DNA of 64,000 nt from Phlegmacium glaucopus (lineage: Eukaryota > Basidiomycota > Agaricomycetes > Agaricales > Cortinariaceae), in the NCBI GenBank assembly GCA_015039465.1, contig MU130569.1:51968-115967 (forward strand). The letters run 5' to 3'. Below the pieces are notes generated by a model. That model did not search any database and was not told where the DNA came from. It saw only the letters and a list, made by a program, of their open reading frames with translations. Below are positions 38,861 to 50,182 of this stretch, piece by piece; position 1 is the stretch's first letter, and the number at the start of each line of letters is the position of its first letter. The position numbers were made by a program, and so were the translations under genes.

Positions 38861-40562
38861 TGAGTCCCATCTGGCTTCCATGTAATTCATTTGCCTTGAT
38901 ATGTGGAAGAATCAACCGTCGCAATGCATAATCCTGAGTTGCAAATCTCCCTGGAATTGCACAGGACAAAATTATTCTTCCTATCTGCCACATTCTTTGC
39001 TGCTCAGATTTCAACATTTGCTCCCGGCTCCAGCAGTGGACCAAAGGATGAATAGACAACATTTCAGATGATTGTCCTCCTTTCATCAAGGAGAATGACA
39101 GAAGCACACTGACACCTTGCCCAAACATGAACTCATCCCAGTGACCATCATTATCTAATGCAAGCAAGGTGTGATCTAATGAGTTAATTGCCAGGGGAAG
39201 CTTTTCAGCTACCTCACTATCAACAATGTATTCTCTGGACTCCTCAGCAGCAGATTGAAATATCTCTTTAGAAATATTACTATGATGATAGAATGCACAT
39301 ATCTGAAGAATTAGGATTGCAGCCCTGGCTGCTTGTGCATTTCCAGTGTCAGATTTCCCACCGGCTCTCTTTTCTATCTCTTTAAAAGATAAATCCCAGG
39401 TCCCATACACTGTTTGATCATAGTTTGATGCTCCTCTGTATGCAGCATCTGACATAAGAGTCTGACGATGTAAAGAGAACTGTCTCAGATATTTGTTGAG
39501 ATCACATTTCCCAGCTTCAATATAAGCACCAGCATGATCAACAGCCAGAGGAATATAGCCAAGTTCTTTGACAATCCCCTTAGCAGCTTGTTGATGCTCA
39601 GGCAATGGATCCAAACAATCCAAACAACTAGACCTGAGAAGGAGAGTTATAGCATCTGACTCCTCCATTTCAGTGATCTCAATTCTGTTCTCAAATGATA
39701 CAATCCTTCTCATGGATTGGTTTCTGCTGGTAATCAGAACATTACCTCTGTTACCTGGGGGAATGAAGTTGGCTATCACCTCTGGTGAAGGATCATCAGC
39801 ATTATCAAAGACAATCAACCATTCCTCTTGAATGAAAGATATCCACTGGAGGACAGACTGGACTGAGCCATCCACACCAGAAGCTTGTGCAGCAGGCATG
39901 GCAGATATGCCCTTGAAAGACATTCTAATGCTCTCATGAGAGGAGGAATCAACTCAGAATATATGTGAAAACCTAGAGCAAGAAATGAATCCAAAATGAT
40001 GTTGTCAATGGAAATGTGAAGACCTTACCTGTCAGATATTTCTTCTGTGAACTTGAGACAGATCTGGGTCTTTCCAATCCCTCCCATTCCCCAGAGGAGA
40101 CAAGAGCACCTTGACATCAGTTTATCACGATGAACAAAAATCTTCTGAAGTTTGTCAAGTACACCTTTCCGTCCAGTAAAGATTGGGCTGGAGTTTGGTT
40201 TTTGAGGTACAGAGATTGTCATTTGCCCTTCACCAGGATTGGTGGGGAGCATATTGACATTATAGTTCTAGGAGATAAAAATTATTGCTAAATCATATGC
40301 AGCATACGAGCAAGACTTACAATAGTGCCGCCAGTAATGAGTAAACTCTGGACGTTCGGAAAGAAACTTGAGCCAGAATGAGTCTGTTGATCATCAGGAA
40401 TAGCTGAGAAACATGGGTATCAACAACTCACTGAGGGATTTTGTTCTGATTCCGTAGATCCCAAGTTGGCTTGCGTTATGGCAGCAGGAGAAGAGAGCGA
40501 AATTTCTTCCGGATGGGCTACAGGGGTAACTACCAAAGCGGAGACTTGGGGTTCATGAGCAG

Positions 40563-40932
40563 CCTAATTGACAATTGAGTAATTACGGATGTGGGGAGGT
40601 TAAGTTGAACGCTTACCTGAGCAAGATCATTGGTCCCGAAGGCAGAAACTGGGGCGGAGACTTGGAGTTCATGAGCAGCCTAATCGACCACAATGATTGA
40701 GTAATTACGGGTGTGATGGGCTAAGTTGAGCGCTTACGGGAGCAAGATCATTGGTCGCCAATGCAGAAACCGGGGCGGAAACTTGGAGTTCATGGGCAGC
40801 CTAATCAACAATCATGATTGAGTAATTATGGATGTAATGGGGTAAGTTGAACACTTACAGTAATGACGACTGCTTGAATGCGAGCAAGGTCATTGGCCTC
40901 CAAGGCGGAGGCTTGGAGTTCATGGTCAGTCT
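40563..40932 (-). repeat. Tandemly duplicated exon-intron units in the NLR gene
   Basis: Exons at 40861-40932 (72 nt), 40738-40800 (63 nt), 40617-40679 (63 nt), and a fourth beginning at 40563, all start with an (A/T)(A/D)HE(L/P)Q-(V/A)SA peptide. They are separated by 53-60 nt introns that are also alike (gtaagcg..cttagccca; ..taatcaat..ttag). Each 63-nt exon is a whole number of codons in phase 0, so units can be gained or lost without frame damage. Confidence 0.8.
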
Positions 40933-41280
40933 GTTTGACGGCGATGGCTAAGTAATTATGGATCCGATGGGCAAAGTTGAACACTCACAGTAATGCTATC
41001 GGGTTGATTGACTTGAGCGCTTGTGGCCGCAGCACTAGCAGGAACGGATGGGATGCGATTGGCCGTGCTCGTTATGACTGTCGGCGTCGAAGATGCTGCT
41101 TCAGGGCCTGAACCAACAGCATTGGTGGTGGTCAGAGACAGGCGCTTTCCTGTGTTGGACTTGCGAGATTTCTTAAAAAGACGCTTCATATCGCTGGATA
41201 TTGGGTTGTGGTGCTCGATGCGCAGCGATCAAGGTAAGGGTGATGAGAGACAAAAAACAAAAAACGTCCTGATTACATAA

Positions 41281-41350
41281 GAGCTGTGTCCGTTGCAAGA
41301 GGTGGTCTTTTGGTGTTAAACAGAGCAATACAAAATCTCGTGCTAGGATG
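41281..41350 (+). repeat. SINE-like tail, copy 1
   Basis: ttgcaagaggtggtctyyt then tggtgtt..., followed by gcaataaaa-like and tctcgtgctaggat, matches 54350-54440. The two copies 13 kb apart share both block order and spacing, apart from an insertion in the second. Confidence 0.55.
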
Positions 41351-41534
41351 AGAATTGGTTGTCAAAGATATGAACATCAATTTACTTTTCACTTTCCGTC
41401 AAGTCCCCGTGACGTATCCACCTCTACCGGGCTCAGCACCGTTTGGACAACATCTATTGATCACTTGATATAATATCTTCTGGGTTCTGCTATTGTTTGG
41501 TGTTCGACCACAGGAAGTTCGATTTTAGTAGAGT

Positions 41535-42706
41535 AGGTGGTGCGCTCGCACGTAATCCCACCTGGTAGATCACTTGAAAATAGCGACAAAGCTCTATCTG
41601 GTGAGTTGTTCTGGCACATTTCTGATTTATGTGGTGCAGAGACATATGTGGACAAAGAGGGCAGCGCTATTTCCCGCGTCAAAGAAGTCTGGTTTGCAGG
41701 GTGCCACTCAGACATGTGCGTTTCCTCATTTTCCCGGCTCCACCCATATGTCTAACGTTTGTTGGCGCACAGCGGTAAGCGGAAGCGAGAAGAACGCAGA
41801 GTTGCCGCCGTCCCAGTTCTCTGGATGGGAAACGAAACTCTCTTTGCTGGTCTCAAGCTTAGGCATTCCGAAGTGGTTTGGAAGTGGGACAAGCTAGCAC
41901 AAACTCGCCCCAACGAATCGTTGGTATATGTATGGCACCTTTTTCAACTTTTGCCATTCAAGTGGCTTCTGTATGACAAACCGGGCAATACCTGGTAATG
42001 ATCTTTTGAGCACGTTGTTTTCGTTCTAACAGGATCCTCATAGGTGGCCGCATGTTTGGGAAGGTCGCGTAATCAAGCCTGGCCAGAAGATTCACGCCTC
42101 TGTCAGTTTCATAAAGGATTACAAATCTAAAGCGAAGTTTTCACCTGGGATGGTCGATGGAGATTGGAGTAGCGTCGTCAACAAGGGCCGGCAAGACGAT
42201 ATTAGCTGGATGAAGGGCATCGAGAACCTCTTAGAGTTGGACCTATTCGACTATTCGAATGTGAAAAAGATCATTGATGATGGCGACGTCGCCCGCTTGG
42301 AATTCGTCGCTTTGACTCGTAAGTTTGTCTCTCTGTGTTGTGATGGTCCACTGCTTCTGATCTAGGGTTATTTTCTTAAGGTGAAGGGAGACAAGCAATC
42401 GCCGATGAGATCAAGTTTTTTCGCAACATGCTCGAAGACTCAAATGAGGGGGAAAGTCGTTGCTTGTATGGCGATACTGTCGAAACTAGCTACTCACGGT
42501 AGGAGTATTTCATGTTCGTCTTTAAAGACGATGTTGATCGCATTATAGATGCTGTCAGGTCGGCAATTACGGAGACAAATTTGCTCCAACACACGAAGAG
42601 TAAGAGTTCCGAAGTCAGAATCAAGGGCCGGGAATTGATGAGGGAGCTTCTCAAATATGGCCAGCTCGTCATATCTCTACTCAACAACCCTCCTGACATA
42701 TTATGA
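41535..42706 (+). pseudogene. 5'-truncated DUF2235 paralogue
   Basis: It is close to 47760-48800 of the complete gene. CGAETYVDKEGSAISRVKE, then VWFAGCHSDM, an intron, LWMGNETLFAGLKLRHSEV, PGNTW, an intron, VIKPGQKIHASVSFIKDY, DISWMKGIENLLELDLFDY, and the SAITETNLLQHTKSKSSEV exon at ~42560. The whole N-terminal half, with the nucleophile motif GFSRG, is missing. The GGGSEKN stretch after HSD reads GKRKREERR instead. A ~50-bp insertion interrupts the later exon near 42500. Not functional as a hydrolase. Confidence 0.75.
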
Positions 42707-44265
42707 AGATGACGTCCGGGGTAACTTCAGCCGGAAGGGATAGCAGAAGTTCTTAGCTCCTTCAAGAACAATAGTGAAGCGGCGAGTGAACTCCCCTCTA
42801 GTTGTCGCCTCCAACAACGGCTCATTCATTTTATTCGACTTCACGCAGTCGCACAGATGCTGAGGGATTTAAACCCATTGTAGAACAGATTTTCGATGCT
42901 ATGTATGATCTTTACGTCAAATGGAAGGCCAGATCTTCTCTGTTAATTGATTTCTTAGAGGTACGGTTACTTGTTCGCCAATGTCTCTCACTCATAATTG
43001 CACTGGATTGCGGGTATAAACCTCCAATTTGTAGATGGCGATGCCCACAACGTATCAAACCCCACTCCAGCATGTCCTCAACCAAATGGCAAGGTTGTTA
43101 GGTGTATTCTCGGTCAATATTCACCAACAAGACTACTTACGTTCGGAAAGAATTATTTACGGTTCCTTACAGAGTGGGATGCAGAGGAGAGCAATGTTTG
43201 AGGGATTTGTATACGATTTTAGGTTGCTTTTGTTGTGGAGACTTCGAATCATCGTTTGGCACCTCCCAAGGAAGATCCTCCTTCGACGCAAACACTGTCC
43301 CTCAGCCACCCTTGGCGTACGGTCAAAATGGATTCGACGAATTTTGCATCAATGTCACGGATGAGATGCTTCAGTCTTATGACCTTCGTCATACGTTTGA
43401 AATTTCAATTGGGTATAATGAACATATGAACTGGGTTGCCGTTGCTTTACTTATCATCGGTTCGCACTGATCACCGGTTCGCACCGTCTCAGATTGACGC
43501 CTGCGAGGTTTTGACTCGGCTGATTGGATTGTTTTCGTTCATGGAGACAGAAGCGTCAATGACGGATGGCTATACGTCAAGGGTATTTCTCAAAAGGTAT
43601 TATCTCTATTGTTAAGAGTATTGAACGGAAAATATTAACCTTTCGAAGATCATAAACGAAGGTACCAGTAGAGCGTTTCCAACAGCCGAAAGACTCCTGT
43701 CACTTATTCAAGGTTATCACTGCTGGTCCTGTAGCGACTATGCTGGCCATGTATCTGTGAGCTTCTAAGTCTGGTTTTGCATGTTTGGGGTTGAATTTTG
43801 TAAGTTTTGCTGTTATAAATTCTGGATAACGCTTGGTCCAGTATTTCTCAGCCCAGCGGCCAGTTTCGGAGGGCACGCCGGTCAAACAGGACTCCACTCG
43901 ATGAGAACCGCTTCCTCTGCGGCTGGTTTGAGAAGCCAGGTCTTCACAGCAGCTTCTCGATGTAGCTACAATTCGTTGAATTCAAGTTTCAAATGCTACT
44001 ATCACAAGAACCATTGGCCATGGTATATTTTCACCCTCCTTGTTGATGAGCCTCCAAGCTCCAAGCTTCTTGAGGTCATCCATGTGCTTGGTCCACTGAC
44101 TCCACTCTAATATAGTGGACTTAATGAGGTTGAGCAAATCTGACAGCCCAACTATGTCCCCAGAGTTGATGAATCAGTCGCATAGGCTGATCAAGTGATT
44201 CAAGCCTTGCTCTTGAGCTTTTGATATCATCACAGACTCACAGTAGAGTAAGCTAGACACAGTGC
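42707..44265 (+). other. Unresolved coding-like stretch and spacer
   Basis: Plus-strand frames at 43035-43470 contain peptides (FGTSQGRSSFDANTVPQPP, FDEFCINVTDEMLQSYDLR) flanked by plausible splice sites, so a gene piece may lie here. No family is recognised. 43700-44265 shows nothing clear. Confidence 0.3.
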
Positions 44266-44269
44266 TCAC

Positions 44270-44995
44270 TACCAGACGAGTTCAAAGTTGACCTTATTTC
44301 GACCTAAAATTTGTTTTCGGCATGTAGTTTTGTCGTTTGAATCAGTTTAAAATCTTCTTGCAGGAACGAGTGAAGTTTCTAAAGCAGATCGAAAGGATCA
44401 TTCTAAAGCATGATCGACAGTACAGAGTTTGACATACTCAAACAACACGATATATTCATCCACCTTGCAGTTCATTCTCTGCCCTATCGTCAAGTAGTCC
44501 ACTGGGAACATATTCGGGATTCACCCTCGGGTTCCATCCAATTAAAGGAGGAGCTGGCTGATCTCTCCAAAGTTTGGGAAAGACCTTAGGCGGAGGATGG
44601 AGGGATCACCATCGGCAGACCATTCCTCCTGGACTGGCAGAGCCTTTCTATCTGCATTCGACATCAACAATGCGGGCAAGGAAGAAATGGGAAGGAAAAG
44701 GTCACTTTACATTGGAGCCTTTCGCTGTTCATTCACTTTAATAACATAATTTCATCAGTATTGGGGTTGGATAAAGTATGGATATCGACAAGTCCCGCTC
44801 TGACAACGCAAAGAAACACTCGACTCTTGTCCCAGCAATGTCATCCGGAAGTTGATAAATCGGCCTTGGTTGTTTTATGAGCGCTTACCGTATCGGGTTA
44901 AGCAGCGGTGTGCATCCCATAATGGTGAGAACGGTCGGTGGGACCGGAGAGACGGGAAGATTGAAGGATGGCTTGCCAGTCACCCGATAGACAGA
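44270..44995. repeat. Dispersed ~1 kb repeat, copy B
   Basis: Same order of blocks as 33660-34600, with short indels. It lies directly before copy C, so B and C form a tandem pair. Confidence 0.65.
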
Positions 44996-45054
44996 GAAAG
45001 AAATGCGAGTATATCCCTCCCGAGGAAAAGAAATTATAAGCGGAGGCAGGGGTA

Positions 45055-46050
45055 TTTCAGCATCTGGTTTTGTAACTATGTAACTTTTCCGTTTGAGTCT
45101 GAATCGGTTTGAAATCTTCTTGCAGAACTTGAAACGGATGAAGTTCTTGATGCAGATCATCGAAAGGATCATTCTAAAAGCAAGATCGACAGTACAGAGT
45201 TTGACATACTCAAACAACACGATATATCCATCCACCTCGCTGTCCATTCGCTGTCCTATCGCCAAGTAGTCCACCGGGAACATATTCGGCACCCATTCTT
45301 GAATCCATCCAATTAAAAAAGCAGCTGGCTGGTTTCGAAACTTTGCGAAAGACCTTAGGCGGAGGATGAAGGGACCACCATCGGCAGACCGGCTTCCTCC
45401 TGGACTGGCGGAGCCTTTCTATCTGCATCCGACATCAACAATGTGTGAAAGGAAGAAATGGGAAGGAAAAGATCACTTTACATTGGAGCCTTTCGCTGTT
45501 CATCCCCTCTAATAACATAATTTTATCAGTATTAGGGTTGGATAAAGTATGGATATCGACAAGTCCCGCTCTGACGACGCAAAGAAACGCTCGATTCTTG
45601 TCCCAGCAATGTCGTCTGGAAGTTTATAATTTGGCCTTGGTGAGCGCTTACCGTATCGAGTTAAGCAGCGCTGTGAATCCCATAATGGTGAGAACGGTCG
45701 GTGGGACAGGAGAGACGGGAAGACTGAAGGATGGCTTGCCGGTCACCCGATGGACAGAGAAAGAAATGCGAGCATATCATTCCTGAGGAAAAGAAATTAT
45801 AAGCGGAGGCGGGGGTAGGATGAAGGAAGATGGCCTATTATAAAACCTCCTGTCAAGGGATCGAAACCCTAGGCACGACATTTGTGGGCGCTCCGATGGG
45901 CTTTGACGGGCAACTACGTAGATACAAAGCGTTGAGCCAAGTGTATAGGCCTGAATTATCTCAAAACAGCGTCTAGAATGTCCAGGTCAAATACTGAATC
46001 ACGAGACAATTCTGGCCGCTTCGAGCTTCGACTCTGGTTCAATACGCGTG
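45055..46050. repeat. Dispersed ~1 kb repeat, copy C
   Basis: Begins again at the catctggttttgtaactatg block and runs to the cgagacaattctggccgctt block, parallel to 33755-34615 of copy A. Confidence 0.65.
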
Positions 46051-46099
46051 AGATACGATGGCTCGTGTCGCTCCGAGCGCCTAGGAACTAGAAGTATAT

Positions 46100-46595
46100 G
46101 GCCACCATCCTTGCTCTCACATTGTCCTCTCGCTCTCCCAGGTTCTTATTCCATGTCAAATTCCAATTGCTTCAGTGTGAAGCTGAATCAAAAAATTAGT
46201 GCACATGGTAGATATGACCTGCCTCGTTCATCGTCATGACACCTTGTATCCAAGTGGTCAATAAATTTATTCAGTTACCGTCGTACCGAGAATGAGATCT
46301 GAAATGATACACGCGGTGATAGACCAAAATATTAGCAACGACCACCTGTTCTTAATACACCATTGCACCACTCTGTTGCGTAAATCCTTTGGAAGTGTTG
46401 GAGCCAGGGGGAACGAGGGAACAGCCCAAATGGTTGTCAATGTTATCTGGCTGATCGTCGTTTTGTTTGCTGTGGGAAAGTTTACACGTGACTATGAAAA
46501 CGACTTCTGCAAACGGCTAGATCGACACGTTGAAAGAGCATGCCACACCTATATGGGAATCACCTAGTACTCTTCTCCCACCCACACTGATCCTT
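46100..46595 (+). other. Upstream region of the DUF2235 gene
   Basis: A 91-codon plus frame at 46292-46567 (HCTTLLRKSFG, VVNVIWLIVVLFAVG with one hydrophobic stretch) ends just before the DUF2235 start. It has no recognised homology and may be chance. The promoter of the next gene must lie here. Confidence 0.25.
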
Positions 46596-46599
46596 TGCG

Positions 46600-49500
46600 A
46601 TGGTCTCAAACCCAGAATCTCAGCTACCTCCTCCAACCTCGAAAGTTGCCAATCAGACGTGCGTACATATAGTCTACCTGTATCGAATTTGCACTAAACC
46701 GCTATAATCTAGCGATGACACAGACGTTAATTCCAAGTGTTGCGAATTTTGTAAAGCCAAGTTGAATGGTCGCAACCTTATCCTTTGCTTCGATGGCACT
46801 TCGAATCAGTTTGGAGAATATGTTGTTTCTTTTGTCTCTCTGCCTAACACGTTTTTCTTTGTCTAACTCCAAGTCCCGCAGAACACGAACGTTATCGAAC
46901 TCTACTCCCGTATCATCAAGGATGATTCGCAGCTCACCTACTACAATAGCGGCATCGGCACCTATGCAAGGCCTTCATGGCGCTCATACACGTATTGGAA
47001 ACAAGTTTTGGATAACAAGATCGATCTTGCCATCGCTTGGTATCAGTGGTCCTTATTCTACGTCATTTCTAGCGGCTTCACATTATATTCTTTAGGAACT
47101 TTGAGAAAGTCATTCTTGCGGGCTATCGCTGGCTGTCAGATAATTATATGGATGGCGACAAGATCTTCCTTTTTGGTAAGGGATTGCTGTTAACTTCTCG
47201 GCAAATTTGGCTCACCAGACCGGTTATCCAGGGTTCTCCCGTGGAGCTTACCAAGTTCGCGTACTGGCTGGGATGATCAACAAGGTGTGATTAATGTGGA
47301 ACTCCTGCAGCGTATTTTCTAATTCCCTGTTCACGAATAAAGGTTGGACTTATCTTACGAGGAAACGAAGAACAGATTCCATTGTATGTTCTTATGGTAT
47401 TTTGTGCTCTCCTGCATTTGATGAACTTTTTCTAGCGCATACGAGCTGTATGCTGATCTTTCGCCAAAACACCAGGAGAAGACCGACAAGTCATCAAGGA
47501 TGGCCCAACGCTTCAAGACGACCTTCTCGAGGTCGGAAGTAAGAGTACACTTTATCGGTGTCTGGTGTGTTCCAACTCATGGTCGTGGTCATGGGTCTCT
47601 AACCACATTTGAAACAGGGATACCGTCTCTTCCGTCGGCGTGATCAGAGGAAAGAGCCTTCCTGGGACGGACAACTTCAATCCAAACAGTATCTGTTATT
47701 TTCGGCATGCTCTTGCTCTAGATGAGCGTCGTGTCAAGTTTCTCCCCGAGTATGTATGTGGTGCAGAGACGTATGTGGACACAGAGTGCAGCGCTATTTC
47801 CCGCGTCAAAGAAGTCTGGTTTGCAGGGTGCCACTCAGACATGTGCGTATCCTCATTTTTCCGGCTCCACCCATGCCTATATGTCTAATGGGTGTCGACA
47901 CAGCGGCGGCGGGAGCGAGAAGAACGCAGAGTTGAACAATGCCGCCGTCCCAGTACTCTGGATGGGAAACGAAGCTCTCTTTGCTGGTCTCAAGCTCAGG
48001 CATTCCGAAGTGGTTTGGAATTGGGATAAGCTAGCAAACACTCGCCCCAAGGAATCGTTGATAAATGTATGGCACTTTTTTGAACTTTTGCCATTCAAGC
48101 GGCTTCGGTATGACCGACCGGGCAATACTTGGTAATGATCTTTTGAGCACGTTGTTTTCGTTCTAACAGGATCCTCACAGGCGGCCGCATGTTTGGAAAG
48201 GTCGCGTAATCAAGCCTGGCCAGAAGATTCATGCCTCTGTCAGTTTCATAGAGGATTACAAATCTAAAGCGAAGTTTTCACCTTGGATGGCCGAGGGAGA
48301 TTGGAGTAGCGTCGTCAACAAGGGCCGGCAAGACGATATTAGCTGGATGAAGGGCATCGAGTACCTCTTAGAGTTGGACCTATTCGACTATTCGAACGTG
48401 AAAAAGATCATTGATGATGTCGACCTCCCCCGCTTGGAATTTGTTGCTTTGACTCGTAAGTTTGTCTCTCGATGCTGTGATGGTCCGCTGCTTCTAATCT
48501 AAGGTCATTTTCTTAAGGTGAAGGGAGACAAGCAATCGCTGATGTTGATGATGAGTTCAAGTTCCTTCGCAACATGCTCGAAGACTCCAATGAGGGGAAA
48601 GTCGTTACCTGTATGGCGATACTGTCGAAACTAGCTACTTCCGGTGGGAGTGTCAGGTCGGCAATTACGGAGACAAATTTGCTCCAACACACGAAGAGTA
48701 AGAGTTCCGAAGTCAGAATCAGGGGCCGGGAATTGATGAGGGAGCTTCTCAAATATGGTCAGCTCATGACATCTCTAGTTAACATCCCTCCTGACATGTT
48801 TTAAAGATGTCATCCGGGGTAACTTCAGCCGGAAGGGAATAGCAGAAGTTCTTCGCTCCATCAAGAGCAATAGTGAAGCGGCGAATGAGGCGAGCAGGGT
48901 CCTTTATGAATATGTACGATACAGTAAGTCTGTCCAATCATTGGTCGGCTCGCTCCGCTGACCTTTGTCTGAGGTGATGGGCGAGAAGCGTTCCTGAACA
49001 AGATCGCCGAAGAATCTACCTTCGAGTGCCTCTTGAAGGATGAGATATGGCATCTGCTTCTTGTCTCGATCCTCTTTACCAACGGTGAATACCTGGAGTG
49101 TGTTGTATACTAAATGTACTGATCCTTTGCATAGACACCGGCCGGCGAATCACAGAGGGCAACCCCAAGCTCCCTGACATCAAAAATATCCAGTTATTGA
49201 CGCACCTGAAAGAATTTACCGGAGAGCTTCTCAATGATGAGCACAATGCCGACGGGCTTTGTCGGTTGGTCGAACGTGGTAAAGTTAATCTCTTGCTGCT
49301 GCTTATTTTGCCAACACATCTCAAGGTTTTTTCGAGCGAGCTTCGGCAAATGATGCAATTCAATTTCTCATCGACAAAATCGGAACACAGACATATGCAC
49401 TAGATGTCTTAGCAGCATTTCTCAAACATCGTGAGCTTACCGTCTGCCATTCTAGCGAGCTTACCAATGTTTTCACCAGCTGAAGTCCCAGGGAAGATCG

Positions 49501-50182
49501 TGGAGAGCTTACTAAACCGTTGGATCGATTCGCTCCAAACAATGATTCTTGGATCAAATGATGCCGAACAATGTAGTGGACTGCAGGCATTGTGTATATG
49601 TGCAGGATATAGTAAGCAAACGAGCTTCTATCCAAGTATACCTTCCCTGAATCCACAAAGGCGCGATGCGAAAGAGGATCGTGAAAGCGGAGCTCACCTC
49701 GCGACTTATCAAACTTTTTGAATCCGATAACGACGCAGTCCGATATTGCGCTTCGCTAGCACTGATTACACTTGACGGAGGTAGTCAACTAGGTTTTCAT
49801 TTTATATTGCCGCCGCTGATGCCTCATGCAGGTGATCCACAACTTGATATCCCTGCAAAAGAGATCATTGCCTGGTTGGTCAGTACGGTTGGTCGTATGT
49901 GGAGATATCGACGGACCGTGAAGTTTCTATCAGAAATAATAAAGAATGGTAAGGTAGCCAGCCGTGCGATGACATGGGGTTTTTATATGTTTGTTTCAGA
50001 CCGTCAAAAGAACTTGATGCCAGCTAGTATAAAAGACCTGAATATGTTGACACAATTGCCTGACAGGATGTCCAGTACCAAAATATTTGTCCGCCCAAAG
50101 AATGTATGTGATCTTGTTGTTTCATATGAACCTCATGCTGAACTTCATCTTACCACAGATTGTGCGTGATCTCGTCCTATGA
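46600..50182 (+). CDS. DUF2235 alpha/beta-hydrolase with helical-repeat C-terminus
   Basis: Start MVSNPESQLPPPTS at 46600. About 17 exons join cleanly at GT-AG: NLILCFDGTSNQFGEY, NTNVIELYSRIIKDD, YYNSGIGTYARPSW, then FGFSRGAYQVRVLAGM (Ser nucleophile elbow near 47230), ADLSPKHQEKTDKSS, VHFIGVWDTVSSVG, VKEVWFAGCHSDIGGGSEK (candidate catalytic Asp). PGNTWRPHVWKGRV and DISWMKGIEYLLELDLF follow, then an ARM/HEAT-like region to 50103 (LEDSNEGKVVTCMAILSKL, GNFSRKGIAEVLRSIKS, SDNDAVRYCASLALITLDG). DUF2235 is the fold of bacterial Tle1-type phospholipases; the fungal substrate is unknown. If only the first array intron is spliced, the protein ends IVRDLVL at TGA 50180-50182. The frame also runs in phase into the 50104-53896 array. 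Confidence 0.82.

Larger units (their letters stand above)
37077..41189 (-). pseudogene. NLR-type STAND protein: NB-ARC plus 14 TPR repeats, one in-frame TGA
   Basis: Start MKRLFKKSRKSNTGK at 41189. The N-terminal region is built from duplicated short exons (40563-40932). A GSSFFPNVQSLLITGGTI exon follows, then NYNVNMLPTNPGEG with the P-loop GMGGIGKTQ (40067-40090). After an intron the frame reads FSHIF, then TGA (39954-39956) where relatives have Trp, then VDSSSHESI. Downstream are the Walker B LIVFDNADDP, sensor GNVLITSRN, GYIPLAVDHAGAYI, a winged-helix-like region, and ~14 42-residue TPRs of kinesin-light-chain type (consensus around EHPDTLRSMGNLANTY). Such fungal NLRs are thought to act in non-self recognition and cell death. 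Apart from the TGA the 948-codon 3' frame is clean. The stop could be real, a sequencing error, or bypassed by an internal start. Confidence 0.8.
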
